64,000 nt of DNA from Actinomycetes bacterium. GTDB taxonomy: Bacteria; Actinomycetota; Actinomycetes; Actinomycetales; Micrococcaceae. Positions 40,279-50,300 of this stretch are shown in pieces. Under the pieces are notes generated by a model. It had not been told where the DNA came from and searched no databases. It saw only the letters and a list, made by a program, of their open reading frames with translations. A program made the position numbers and the translations under genes. The stretch covers positions 14,495-78,494 of the forward strand of contig JAFAAV010000089.1 of the NCBI GenBank assembly GCA_023426375.1. The letters run 5' to 3'. The stretch's first letter is position 1; each line of letters begins with the position of its first letter.

Positions 40279-41736
40279 GTGCGATTCCTCACGACTCCTA
40301 ATACAGACCTCACCTACAACGATGTCTTCCTGGTTCCTTCCATTTCGCGAGTGACGTCCCGTTTCGACGTGGACCTGTCCCCGGCGGACGGTACCGGGAA
40401 CACCATCCCGCTGGTTGCAGCCAATATGACCGCCGTGACCGGTAGGCGCATGGTCGAGACCATGGCACGCCGCGGCGGTCTGGGCATCCTGCCGCAGGAC
40501 ATCCCGCTGGACGTCATTGCCAACGTGACCGACTGGGTCAAAGGCCGCTCACCGCACTACGAAACGCCGGTGGCGCTGCACGAGACGGACACCGTCCACG
40601 ACGCGCTCGGGGTCATGCACAAGCGCCCGCACGGGGCAGTCCTCGTCACGGACGCCGAAGGTAACTACCGGGGCCTGGTGCTCGCCTCCGATTGTCAGGA
40701 CGTCGATCGGTTCACCCAGCTCGCGGACGTGATGCGCACGGACGGGCCGGTCTTCCAGGTCGACGACTTCGACGGCCAGGACGACGACGCCTCGATGCGT
40801 ACTGCGTACGACAAGCTCGCGGCATCACGGCTCAACGTAGCGCCCGTCCTGCGCGGTCAGGAGATCCAGGGTGTTCTCACCCAGAAGGGCGCGGTCCGCT
40901 CCACCATTTACCAACCCGCGCTCGACAAACAGGGCCGCTTGCAGGTCGGCGCGGCAGTGGGAATCAACGGCGACGTCGCAGCGAAGGCCGCGGCGTTGCT
41001 CGACACCGGCATCGACGTGCTGGTGGTCGATACCGCCCACGGTCACCAGATCAAGGCCATGCAGGCCCTCGAGGCCGTGCGCGCACTGGATCCGCAGGTG
41101 CCCATTGTGGCGGGCAACGTGGTCTCCGCCGACGGCGTGCGCGACCTGATCGGGGCCGGCGCGGACATCGTGAAGGTGGGTGTGGGCCCCGGCGCCATGT
41201 GCACCACCCGCATGATGACCGCGGTCGGTCGTCCCCAGTTCTCGGCGGTCGTCGAGTGCGCCGAGGCGGCTGCGGATCTCGGAAAGCACATCTGGGCAGA
41301 CGGCGGTGTGAAGCACCCGCGCGACGTCGCTCTCGCGCTCGCGGCCGGTGCGAGCCAGGTCATGATCGGTTCCTGGTTCGCGGGAACCCACGAAGGGCCG
41401 GGCGACCTCAACATCGACGCCAACGGGCGCGCCTATAAGGAGAGCTTCGGTATGGCCTCGGCTCGAGCCGTGCGCCACCGCACCCGCGGTGAGGACGAAT
41501 TCGCCCGCGCTCGCAAGGCGCTGTTCGAAGAAGGCATCTCCAACTCCAAGATGTACCTGGACCCCCAGCGCCCGGGCGTGGAGGACCTGGTCGACCACAT
41601 CACCTCCGGCGTGCGTAGTTCCATGACGTACGCGGGCGCCACTTCGCTGGCGCAGTTCGCCAATCGCGCGGTTGTGGGCATCCAGTCCCAGTCCGGTTAC
41701 GACGAGGGTCGGCCGCGCTCGGAATCCTGGAGCTGA
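40279..41736 (+). CDS. guaB1: GuaB1 family IMP dehydrogenase-related protein
   Basis: 485 residues from GTG 40279 (MRFLTTPNTDLTYNDVFLVPS). IMPDH/GMPR barrel with two CBS domains (residues about 95-215), the loop GAGADIVKVGVGPGAMCTTR with catalytic Cys, and late ADGGVKHPRDVALAL and GSWFAGTHEGPGD. The separate GuaB1 branch acts as GMP reductase in mycobacteria (GMP to IMP), so purine salvage is more likely than GMP synthesis. Stands alone between kgd and the zinc operon. Confidence 0.9.
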   Translation: MRFLTTPNTDLTYNDVFLVPSISRVTSRFDVDLSPADGTGNTIPLVAANMTAVTGRRMVETMARRGGLGILPQDIPLDVIANVTDWVKGRSPHYETPVALHETDTVHDALGVMHKRPHGAVLVTDAEGNYRGLVLASDCQDVDRFTQLADVMRTDGPVFQVDDFDGQDDDASMRTAYDKLAASRLNVAPVLRGQEIQGVLTQKGAVRSTIYQPALDKQGRLQVGAAVGINGDVAAKAAALLDTGIDVLVVDTAHGHQIKAMQALEAVRALDPQVPIVAGNVVSADGVRDLIGAGADIVKVGVGPGAMCTTRMMTAVGRPQFSAVVECAEAAADLGKHIWADGGVKHPRDVALALAAGASQVMIGSWFAGTHEGPGDLNIDANGRAYKESFGMASARAVRHRTRGEDEFARARKALFEEGISNSKMYLDPQRPGVEDLVDHITSGVRSSMTYAGATSLAQFANRAVVGIQSQSGYDEGRPRSESWS

Positions 41737-41766
41737 CGGGCGATTTCCTCGGGCGGGCTCATCGGG

Positions 41767-41848
41767 TCCTTATTGAGAATGATTAGTGATATGCTCTCCG
41801 CAGATCACATGCAATCCATTCTCAATAAGGACCTTTTTTGAGAATGAA
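41767..41848 (+). promoter_or_regulatory. Zur-box cluster and promoter of znuACB
   Basis: A perfect 15-bp inverted pair, TCCTTATTGAGAATG (41767-41781) and CATTCTCAATAAGGA (41817-41831), surrounds an extended -10, TGATATGCT. A third TTGAGAATGAA word is at 41838-41848. TGAGAATGATTAGTGATA looks like a Zur operator. A repressor bound here would cover the promoter when zinc is plentiful. Confidence 0.75.
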
Positions 41849-41865
41849 CCGAAGGAGTTGATGTC

Positions 41866-42864
41866 GTGTCCTCACGCGTATCGGGCCTGAACGCCCGCCC
41901 GTTCGTTCGTTCCGCCGTGGCCGTTTCTGCCTTGAGCGCCCTGGTGCTCACGGGCTGCTCGGGAAACTCGGGGGAAGCTCAGGAAAGCGACGGAGCGGCG
42001 TCGGACGGGGACAAGATCACCGTGGTGACCTCGACCAACGTGTACTTGGATCTTGTCGAGCAGGTGGCCGGGGAGCACGTGGAGGTGACTCCCATCATCG
42101 ACTCCGCAGCGCAGGATCCGCACTCGTACGAGGCGTCCCCGCAGGATCGCCTGACCATCGAGAAGGCGGACGTGGTGGTCCTCAACGGCGGAGGCTACGA
42201 CTCGTTCATGGAGGACATGACCACTGATTCGCAGAAGGTCATCAACGCAGTGGACGTGTCCGAGCTGGAGGGCAAGGACCAGGCCGCTGAAGAGCACGAC
42301 CACGCCGAGGAAGCAGAGGGCCACGAGGGCCACCACCACGAACCCGGCGGTTTCAACGAGCATGTCTGGTACGACCTGGACACGGTCACGAAACTGACGG
42401 AGCGCATGGCGGAGCAACTGGGCGAGATCGACCAGGAGAATTCCCAGCAGTACACCGACAACGCGGCCAACCTCAATGGTGAGCTATCGGGAATGAAGGA
42501 AGAACTCGAAGCGTTGGATGCCTCGGGTGGTTACGTTGCCACCGAGCCGATGCCCGGATATCTCTTGCAGGACGCGGGTCTCCACGACGACACACCCGCG
42601 GAGTTCATGACCGCAATCGACTCGGAGTCGGACGTGGCCCCCGCCGTCATGAAGGAAACCACGGATCTGGTCACGAGCGGTCACATCGACCTGTTGGCGT
42701 TCAACCAGCAGACCTCCACGGGCCAGACCGAACAGCTGCGCAAGGACGCCGAAAACAACGGTGTGAGCGTGGTCGAATTCTCCGAAACCGTCCCCGAGGG
42801 CAAGAATTACGTGGAGTGGATGCGGGACAATATCGACCGCGTCTCCCAAGCCGTGAAGAACTAG
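41866..42864 (+). CDS. znuA: zinc ABC transporter substrate-binding lipoprotein
   Basis: 332 residues, GTG 41866 behind AAGGAG. Signal peptide with lipobox LVLTGC, so exported and lipid-anchored. Fold of cluster A-I metal receptors: VVTSTNVYLDLVEQVAG, DPHSYEASPQD with metal His, then a His/Glu/Asp-rich loop (EEHDHAEEAEGHEGHHHE) typical of zinc binders, NEHVWYDLDTV, and DLLAFNQQTSTGQTEQL. It delivers Zn to ZnuCB. First gene of a three-gene operon. Confidence 0.93.
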   Translation: MSSRVSGLNARPFVRSAVAVSALSALVLTGCSGNSGEAQESDGAASDGDKITVVTSTNVYLDLVEQVAGEHVEVTPIIDSAAQDPHSYEASPQDRLTIEKADVVVLNGGGYDSFMEDMTTDSQKVINAVDVSELEGKDQAAEEHDHAEEAEGHEGHHHEPGGFNEHVWYDLDTVTKLTERMAEQLGEIDQENSQQYTDNAANLNGELSGMKEELEALDASGGYVATEPMPGYLLQDAGLHDDTPAEFMTAIDSESDVAPAVMKETTDLVTSGHIDLLAFNQQTSTGQTEQLRKDAENNGVSVVEFSETVPEGKNYVEWMRDNIDRVSQAVKN

Positions 42865-42868
42865 CTCT

Positions 42869-43774
42869 ATGACCCTTCCCACCGAGGTGGCACGAACCAT
42901 TCACACTCCAGCGGCTCAACCCGCCACACACACCACACCGCGCCCCGCATCGGACAAGCAACGGGAGCCGGGCAAGGCCGTGGTCGAACTCAAGAACGCG
43001 GAACTCGCTTTCGGCGACCGCGTGCTGTGGCGTGATCTCGACCTGACCATTCACGAAGGGGAGTACTTCGCCGTGCTCGGTTCCAACGGGACCGGCAAGA
43101 CGAGCTTCCTCAAGGTATTGCTCGGTCTACTACCACTGACCCAGGGAACGGTCTCCGTCACGGGTGAGCGGCCCGGGGCGGCGTCCAGACATATCGGGTA
43201 CGTCCCCCAGCAGCGCGGTTTCTCAGCGCGCACACCGCTGCGCGCCCGAGATCTGGTGGCTCAGGGCATCGACGGGCACAAGTGGGGGATCAGGTTCCAC
43301 CGCCGCGCGGTCAACGAGCGCGTGGACGAACTGCTCGAGAAGGTCGGGGCCAGCGATTACGCCAATGCTCCGGTGGGGCTGCTCTCCGGCGGTGAGCAAC
43401 AGCGACTCCGTATTGCCCAGGCCCTGGCCACGGACCCGGAGGTGCTGCTGTGTGACGAGGCACTGCTGTCCCTTGATCTGAATCATCAGTACATCGTGAG
43501 CGAGCTGGTGAATCGGCAGCGGGTGGATTCCGGCAGCGCCGTAGTGTTCGTGACCCACGACATCAACCCCATCATCGATCACGTGGATCGCATCCTGTAC
43601 CTGGCCGGCGGCTCCTTCAAGATCGGCACACCCGATGAAGTCATGCGTTCCGAGGTGCTCTCCGAGCTGTACGGCGCGGACATCGAGGTGCTGCGCAGCA
43701 ACGGCCGCATCATCGTGACCGGGCGCCCCGACAACACGCATCACATCTCGTCCCAGGAAGGTCTCATTCCGTGA
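42869..43774 (+). CDS. znuC: zinc ABC transporter ATP-binding protein
   Basis: 301 residues from ATG 42869, 4 bases after znuA. A 30-residue Thr/Ala/Pro-rich lead precedes the ATPase core: Walker A GSNGTGKTS, signature LSGGEQQRLR, Walker B VLLCDEALLSLD, H-loop FVTHDIN. It powers zinc import with ZnuB. Its end overlaps znuB by 4 bases (GTGA). Confidence 0.93.
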   Translation: MTLPTEVARTIHTPAAQPATHTTPRPASDKQREPGKAVVELKNAELAFGDRVLWRDLDLTIHEGEYFAVLGSNGTGKTSFLKVLLGLLPLTQGTVSVTGERPGAASRHIGYVPQQRGFSARTPLRARDLVAQGIDGHKWGIRFHRRAVNERVDELLEKVGASDYANAPVGLLSGGEQQRLRIAQALATDPEVLLCDEALLSLDLNHQYIVSELVNRQRVDSGSAVVFVTHDINPIIDHVDRILYLAGGSFKIGTPDEVMRSEVLSELYGADIEVLRSNGRIIVTGRPDNTHHISSQEGLIP

Positions 43775-44745
43775 TCCCAGCCCAAGTTGATTGGGACTCG
43801 ATCGTCAGTTCCGTGTTCGTCTTCGACAACTACGGCGAGTTGCTGGCCCTGTTGAGCAACTCGCTCTGGGCGGGCGCTTTGCTCGGCCTGGTCGGGGGAC
43901 TGGTCGGCACGTTCGTGATGATGCGTGACCTGGCCTTCTCCGTGCACGGTATTGCCGAACTGTCTTTCGCCGGTGCCGCTGCAGCTCTGTTGATCGGTTC
44001 GGACATCGTGACCGGGTCACTGCTGGGATCGGTCATCGCGGCGCTGATCATCGGGTTCATGGGATTACGAGCGAGGGACAGCAATTCCTTCGTGGGCGTG
44101 CTCATGCCGTTCGGGCTGGGTCTGGGAATCCTTTTCCTGTCCCTCTACGAGGGCCGCTCCTCCAATAAGTTCTCGTTGTTGACCGGTCAGATCGTGTCCG
44201 TGTCGCCGGTGCAGCTGACCTCCATGATCGTGCTGTCCATCGTGGTGGTGGCAGGGCTGCTGATCGTGTGGCGCCCACTCACTTTTGCCAGCACCGATCC
44301 CGTGGTGGCCGAGGCCCGCGGCCTCCCCGTGCGTGCCCTGTCCATCGTGTTCATGGTGCTGTTGGGGATCTCGGTGGCCATGTCGGTGCAGATCGTGGGT
44401 GCGCTGCTCGTGCTCGCGCTGTTGATCACCCCGGCCGCGGCGGCCATGAACCTCACGGTAGCCCCGGCAAGGATCGTGGTGCTGTCCGTGGTCTTCGCGG
44501 AACTGTCCATGGTGGGCGGTATCCTGCTGGCCCTGGGCGGATCCATTCCGATCAGTCCCTACGTGACCACCATTTCTTTCGTGATCTGGTTGGTGACCCG
44601 AGTTGTTCGCGGCGTGCGTGAGCGCGGTTCTTCGTATCGACCGGGCGGCTCAGAAAAGCACTCGCACGGCGGCGGGCAGGATCCGAACCTGCACGGGCAG
44701 GGGCCCCAGGGGCTCCCCGTCCCCGTGGGCAACGTGCGCCGGTAA
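43771..44745 (+). CDS. znuB: zinc ABC transporter permease
   Basis: 324 residues from GTG 43771. About eight membrane spans of the ABC-3 type (NSLWAGALLGLVGGLVGTFV, FSVHGIAELSFAGAAAALL, ALLITPAAAAMNL). The last 50 residues are Gly/His/Pro-rich and read over the end of the convergent dagK gene: 96 bases are shared on opposite strands. It forms the zinc channel with ZnuAC. Confidence 0.93.
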   Translation: MIPAQVDWDSIVSSVFVFDNYGELLALLSNSLWAGALLGLVGGLVGTFVMMRDLAFSVHGIAELSFAGAAAALLIGSDIVTGSLLGSVIAALIIGFMGLRARDSNSFVGVLMPFGLGLGILFLSLYEGRSSNKFSLLTGQIVSVSPVQLTSMIVLSIVVVAGLLIVWRPLTFASTDPVVAEARGLPVRALSIVFMVLLGISVAMSVQIVGALLVLALLITPAAAAMNLTVAPARIVVLSVVFAELSMVGGILLALGGSIPISPYVTTISFVIWLVTRVVRGVRERGSSYRPGGSEKHSHGGGQDPNLHGQGPQGLPVPVGNVRR

Positions 44746-45615
44746 ATCCTCGGACTGTGTGTCGTGCGGGATCACGGTCACCGTGGTGATGGGTTCCAGT
44801 GCGACTTCCGCGAGATTCTCGTGAGTCTTCAGCAGCAGCCGGGGAAGAAGATACAGAATCCGCAGGGGCCGGGCGTCGGACACGGCAAACAGTTCGGCCT
44901 GGCCGTCCCGGTGGTCGGCGCGCGGCACGATCGTGAGGCCCCCACCGTACGATGACGTATTGGCCACCGACAGGAACGTGGCCCGGCGGTCGATCACGCG
45001 CCGAGCGCCGTCGGCGGTGGTGTAGTCGATCGTGTAGTCGCGTGACGTGAGCCGCAGAATCTCCCACACGAGGGCCACAGCGTATTTGGCGGAGACGCGG
45101 ATCCTGCTCCAGCGATTGGCCCGCGCGTTGACCCGGGCATCCAGACCCAGGCACACGGTGGTGGCGCACACGTGGGAGGTGCCGTCCGCGCAGTCCACCG
45201 CCAAGAGATCCATGTGCTCGGGTGCGGTTTCCAGACCGCGTAGCACCCGCCCCGCGGCTCGTTCGGTGTCGCGCGTGGGGATGCCGCAGAACCGGGCAAG
45301 GTCGTTGCCGGAACCGGCGGGGATCAGGCCGAAGGCCACGTCCACACCCTGTGCACCCACGGCGCGCAACACCTGAAGAACCAAATGAGCGATGCCGTCG
45401 CCACCCACCGCGACCACGGCCGCGAAGTGTAACGCCCTGGATCGTAAGGTGTCAGCCAGCCGCTCCGAGAGTTCTCCCGCGGACGGGGCATCGAGATAGA
45501 CGGCGGTATAACCGTCCGCGGCAAAAATCCCCCGCGCACGGTCGCAGGCTTCGCGGGCCAGAGGAGAGGCCCCGTTGCGGACCAGCAGGATGTCGCGAGG
45601 ACGGGCGTCGGCCAC
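44650..45615 (-). CDS. diacylglycerol kinase-like lipid kinase
   Basis: 321 residues, GTG 45615, three bases after the Fur-family stop. DAGK catalytic domain: VVAVGGDGIAHLVLQVL (GGDG nucleotide site), FGLIPAGSGNDLARF, and C-terminal DGEPLGPLPVQVRILPAAV. It probably phosphorylates diacylglycerol or a related lipid. Its last 96 bases lie opposite the znuB end. Cotranscribed with the zur-like gene. Confidence 0.88.
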   Translation of the reverse strand: MADARPRDILLVRNGASPLAREACDRARGIFAADGYTAVYLDAPSAGELSERLADTLRSRALHFAAVVAVGGDGIAHLVLQVLRAVGAQGVDVAFGLIPAGSGNDLARFCGIPTRDTERAAGRVLRGLETAPEHMDLLAVDCADGTSHVCATTVCLGLDARVNARANRWSRIRVSAKYAVALVWEILRLTSRDYTIDYTTADGARRVIDRRATFLSVANTSSYGGGLTIVPRADHRDGQAELFAVSDARPLRILYLLPRLLLKTHENLAEVALEPITTVTVIPHDTQSEDLPAHVAHGDGEPLGPLPVQVRILPAAVRVLF

Positions 45616-45617
45616 CG

Positions 45618-46037
45618 TCAGCGGGACTCGCGCGCGCAGTTGCCGCAGAGACCGGTGATCTCCACCGTGTGGTCCACGTCCGTGAACCCGTGCTCCGCAG
45701 CGGTGTCATCCGCCCACTGTTCGATCGCGGGGGCCTCGAGTTCCACCGCGGCACCGCACGAACGACACACCAGGTGATGGTGATGGTGTTCGGCCTCGCA
45801 GCGGCGGTAGATGGCCTCGCCCTCGGCATTGCGCAGCACATCCACCTCACCCGTGTCCGCCATGGACTGCAGGATCCGGTAGGTCGTGGCCAGCGACACC
45901 GACTGTCCGTCATCCTGGAGACGCCGGTGCAGATCCTGGGTGGAAATGAAATCCTCGAGGCTCCTGAGAGCTCCCGCAATGGCCCGGCGCTGCTTGGTGT
46001 TGCGCACCTCGGGTTGCCCGGTGGTCTGTGTGCTCAC
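45618..46037 (-). CDS. zur: Fur-family metal regulator, probably Zur
   Basis: 139 residues from GTG 46037 (AGGGACGG upstream); ATG 46052 is an alternative without such a site. Winged helix: RNTKQRRAIAGALRSLEDFI, VSLATTYRILQSMADTGEVD. Metal sites: RRCEAEHHHHHLVCRSCG and a late C-G-N-C, the structural Zn pair. As it converges with a zinc uptake operon that has Zur-box-like sites, Zur is the best name; iron Fur cannot be fully ruled out. Confidence 0.85.
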   Translation of the reverse strand: MSTQTTGQPEVRNTKQRRAIAGALRSLEDFISTQDLHRRLQDDGQSVSLATTYRILQSMADTGEVDVLRNAEGEAIYRRCEAEHHHHHLVCRSCGAAVELEAPAIEQWADDTAAEHGFTDVDHTVEITGLCGNCARESR

Positions 46038-46118
46038 GCCCGTCCCTTCCATGTGCTTGCTACTTCAACCATGCTAACGGTTCGCATCTGTGGGCTGTTC
46101 CCGGGCTAGGCTGAAGAC

Positions 46119-46775
46119 ATGTTGCTGACCAAGTTCACACACTCGTGCGTCCGGCTGGAGAAGAACGGCACATCCCTGGTGATCGACCCCGGGTCGTTCT
46201 CGGAGGTCGAGGAGGCGCTGGAGGGCACCCATCTGGTGCTGATCACCCACGTTCACCCGGACCATTACGACGCCAAGCGACTGACCGCGGCGCTCGCGGA
46301 AAATCCCGAGCTGAACATCTACGCGCCGCAGTCGGTCATCGACGAACTCGCGGAGGCCTCGGGGGAGGCCACGGACCGGCTGCATGCGGTCACCGCGGAT
46401 TCCACGCTGTCGCTGGGCCCGTTCGAGGTCAAGACCTTCGGCGGCCAGCACGCCCTGATCCATCCGCTGATTCCCACGGTGGACAACGTGGGCTTCGTGA
46501 TCGACGACGCCGTGTTCCACCCCGGCGATTCCTTCACCGTTCCGCACGGGCTCACCGTGCCCACCGTGCTGGTGCCATTGCACGCCCCGTGGTCCAAGAT
46601 GTCCGAGGTCATCGATTTCATCATCGCCACCCGGGCCACCAACGTGTACCAGATCCACGACGCCCTGCTGTCCGATATCGGTTTCGGCATCGTGGAGAAG
46701 CAGGTGGCCAAGTTCTCCGAGATGTACGGCACCGAATACCGCCATTTGGAACCCCGGGAGTCCGTGGAGGTCTAG
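46119..46775 (+). CDS. MBL-fold metallo-hydrolase (UlaG-like)
   Basis: 218 residues. Motif T-H-V-H-P-D-H-Y-D with an early TKFTHSCVRLE and later GGQHALIHP, HPGDSF, and LHAPW are those of the UlaG-like beta-lactamase fold. The substrate is unknown. A -10-like TAGGCT (46107-46112) ends 6 bases before ATG 46119 and no ribosome binding site is seen, so the mRNA may be leaderless. Confidence 0.88.
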   Translation: MLLTKFTHSCVRLEKNGTSLVIDPGSFSEVEEALEGTHLVLITHVHPDHYDAKRLTAALAENPELNIYAPQSVIDELAEASGEATDRLHAVTADSTLSLGPFEVKTFGGQHALIHPLIPTVDNVGFVIDDAVFHPGDSFTVPHGLTVPTVLVPLHAPWSKMSEVIDFIIATRATNVYQIHDALLSDIGFGIVEKQVAKFSEMYGTEYRHLEPRESVEV

Positions 46776-46863
46776 TCCGTTTCATCCACCGTCACGGAGT
46801 CTGCGGGCACGACCTCCCCACTCGTCTGAAGAGACCGAGATTCTCGATCGAAAGGAAGTCATC

Positions 46864-47292
46864 GTGAGTTCAGTTTTCACCAAGATCATCGAGGGCGAAC
46901 TGCCCGGCCGCTTCGTCTGGTCTGATGACAAATGCGCTGGATTCCTGTCCATTGCGCCGCTCTCGCAGGGGCACGTTCTGGTGGTTCCCAAGGAGGAAAT
47001 CGATTCCTGGCTGGACCTGCCCGAAGAGTTGGCACAGCACCTGATGACCGTCTGCAAGACCGTGGGTCAGGCGATCGACGAGGTCTTTTCACCCAAGCGC
47101 GTGGGGCTGATGATTCAGGGCTTCGAGGTGCCGCACGCCCACCTGCACGTGTGGCCCACCAACACGATCGAGGAGTTCGATTTCGATCAGGTGGACAAGG
47201 ATCCGGACCCCGAGGTCATGGACGAGACGGCCCGTAAGATCCGCGCCGCACTGGTCGCCGCCGGTCACGAGGCCAACGTTCCCCAGGACTAG
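46864..47292 (+). CDS. HIT family protein (nucleotide hydrolase/transferase)
   Basis: 142 residues, GTG 46864 behind AAAGGAAG. The triad motif H-A-H-L-H-V-W-P and FTKIIEGELPGRFVW, SQGHVLVVPKEE are HIT family hallmarks. It cleaves nucleoside phosphoramidates or similar small nucleotides; the exact substrate is unknown. Converges with hrpA. Confidence 0.9.
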   Translation: MSSVFTKIIEGELPGRFVWSDDKCAGFLSIAPLSQGHVLVVPKEEIDSWLDLPEELAQHLMTVCKTVGQAIDEVFSPKRVGLMIQGFEVPHAHLHVWPTNTIEEFDFDQVDKDPDPEVMDETARKIRAALVAAGHEANVPQD

Positions 47293-47365
47293 AAACACCA
47301 GAGGACGTCGCGCACCACAAGTGGGCGGCGTTGGCTCTTACGGACACTGCTGGAAGCGGGTTCGC

Positions 47366-50300
47366 TCAGCGTTGCGTGATGTCGCGCAGTGCTTTGCGGA
47401 CCCGCTTTTCCGATACCGTGCGCGCGGTACCCAGTTCCTGGGCGAACAGCGACACGCGCAGTTCCTCCAGGTCCCAGCGCACCCGGGTGAGTGCCTCCGG
47501 CACGGGAGCGGTTGCGGGGACGGCCGCCCGCGCACCGTGGTAATCCTGCTCGATGTCCTGGACCAGCACCATGTTCACACTGTCCCGTTGGATGTGACCG
47601 GAGAGCTTGTCCAAGCGAGCGTTGATGGCCTTCACGTAGCGGGGCAGATGTTGCAGCGCGTGCCATCCGGTATCGGCAACGAATCCCGGGTAGATCAGGC
47701 GGTCGATCTGCTCGGCCATGTCCTTGAAGGCGGGTACAGCGGCCAGCGATCCCGGTTTCTTGAGTCGTTTCCGCAGCGTGGTGGCCTCCGCGAGCGTGGT
47801 CGTGACCAGGGCGGTCACGGCAAAGACCGTGTCGATCAGTTCGGCGCGAACGTGCACGGCCAAATCGTCGAACTCGGCCTTGGTGAACGGCGGTTCCTCG
47901 GGCACCAGTCGGTCGATCGCCGCCACGGTGCAGTCGCGGATGAGCGCATCCACGGAGCCGTGGGGGTTCTGCGTGAAAATCAGCCGTTCCCGCTGGCTCA
48001 AGTGGTCCACCACGTAGCGGTGCACCGACGGCAGCGTGCGTTCCAGCAGTGCAATCACACCGTGACGTTGCGCCGAGCGCTGTTCGTCCTGCTGGGTGAG
48101 GATGCGCAGGTCCACGGTGGGTTCCTGCGGTGCGCCCTTCCCGGCCTTGGTGTCGGGCTTGTCCCGGCGCACCATGAGCGTGGGGTAGCCCGTGATGGTC
48201 TGCCCGGCCACCTGGGTCTGTACCGAGCGCGGCGGGTCCTTCTCGGGCCATGCCGTCAGTCCCGTGCGTTCCAGGCTTTCTGCCGACGACGCCGCTGCGG
48301 CGCCATTACTGCCTCGCCCACCGCGTCCCTTCGCGCCCGGGCGCGGTGCCCCGGGCTTGCCGGGTTGCCGAGCACCGGAGGTGCCACCGGCGGCGTCGGC
48401 GGCGTTGGCGAAGTCCGCGAGCTGGGAGGCCGCGCTGCCCAGGGAATCGGCCAGCGCGCGGCGGATCTGGGGTCGGAGCCGTTCCTTGAGCTCGGTGAGG
48501 TCCTCGCCGGTACCCAGCACCTTGTTCCGGGCGTCGCGCACCTCGAAGTTCATGCGCAGGTGAGCCGGGAGCACCTCGGGCTGGAAATCCGTGGCGTGCA
48601 CCTGGTGCCCGCGCAGCCGGCGCAGCACGGTCGCCAGGGATTCCAGCAGAGAATCCGTTTCCGGTGAGAACTCCGCGGAGAGAACGTCCACCGCGGTGGC
48701 GGCCATGTCCGGGGCCGGTACGAAGTTGCGCCGCACGGCCTTGGGCAGGGACTTGATGAGAGCGGTGACCAACTCGGTGCGCAGACCGGGGATGTGCCAC
48801 TCGAACTGCTCGGGGGCCAAGCGATCCAGGAACAGCACGGGCACGCGCACGGTCACACCGTCCGCGGTCTCCGAACCGGGGGAGAACTCGTAGTCCAGGT
48901 CCAGCGACAGGATGCCGTCAGGAGACGCCACGTTCCAGGTCCGTGGGAAGGACTGGGTGTCGAGCTCGGCAACCTCCGGGGCGATCAGCGCGTCCGGATC
49001 CAGGTCCAGCAGATGTTCGTTGCTGCCGCGGGTCTTCTTCCACCACGCGTCGAAGTGCCGCTGGGACACCACATCTGCGGGAATCCGCGCATCGTAGAAG
49101 TCGAACAGCACCTGATCGTCCACGCGCAGGTCCTTGCGACGCATGCGGTTCTCGAGCTCTTCCACGCGTTCCAATCGTTGCTGATTGCGCTTGTAGAAGT
49201 GGTGCCGGGTTTGCCAATCACCTTCGACCAGGGCGTGGCGGATGAACAGCTCACGGGATAGCTCGGGGTCCACCTTGGAGAACTGCACGGGGCGCTCTGT
49301 CACGAGCGGCAAGCCGTACAGGGTGACTTTCTCGTAGGCCATCACGGCACCGCGAGAGCGGGACCAGTGCGGCTCCGAGTAGTTGCGCTTGACCAGATCC
49401 GGGGCCAGCTCCTCGACCCATTCCGGGTTGATGCTCGCATTCGTGCGCGCCCACAGCCGCGACGTCTCCACGAGCTCCGCGGAGACGACCCAGTCCGGAG
49501 ACGTCTTGAACAACGCCGAGCCCGGAAAGATCGCGAACTTGGTGCCGCGCGCGCCGCGGTAATCCCGGGTGCGTTCATCGCGCACACCAATGTGGCTCAG
49601 CAGACCGGACAACAGGCTTTGGTGAATGGCATCTTGATGGCCGGCCACGTCGATCTCGCGTGACTTGCCGGGATCGATCCCCACCTCGCGGCCGATCTGA
49701 CGCAGCTGGGCGTAGAGATCCTGCCACTCTCGGATGCGCAGGAAGTTCAGGTACTCGCGCTTGCACAGTTTGCGGAACTGCGAGGACGAGAGCTCGTGTT
49801 GCTGTTCCTGGATGTACTGCCACAGCAGCCCGAACGACATGAAATCGGACGTCTTGTCCTTGAAGCGCTTGTGGAATTCGTCCGCGGCCTGTCGATGCTC
49901 GAGAGGGCGTTCGCGCGGGTCCTGCACGGTGAGCGCTGCGGCGAGCACCATGACCTCGCGCGGGCAACCGCGGCGCTGGGCCTCCACGATCATGCGTCCC
50001 AGCCTCGGATCCACGGGCAGGGCCGCCAGGACACGACCGGTCTGGGTGAGCGGCGAATTCTGCCGCCCGCGGCGGCGTCGTCCCCGGGAACGACCGCGAC
50101 CGGACGACGACGCCGCGTGGTCGCGTTGCTCGCCCTGGCCCCCGGCGCGCAGGGCTCCGAGTTCGCGTAACAGGACCACGCCGTCCTTGACGGCGCGCGA
50201 ATCCGGCTTCTGCACGAACGGGAAATCGGAGATGTCCGAGGGCTCGTGCACCACGCCCACCGAGATCATCTGCAAGATGACTGCGGCCAGGTTGGTGCGC

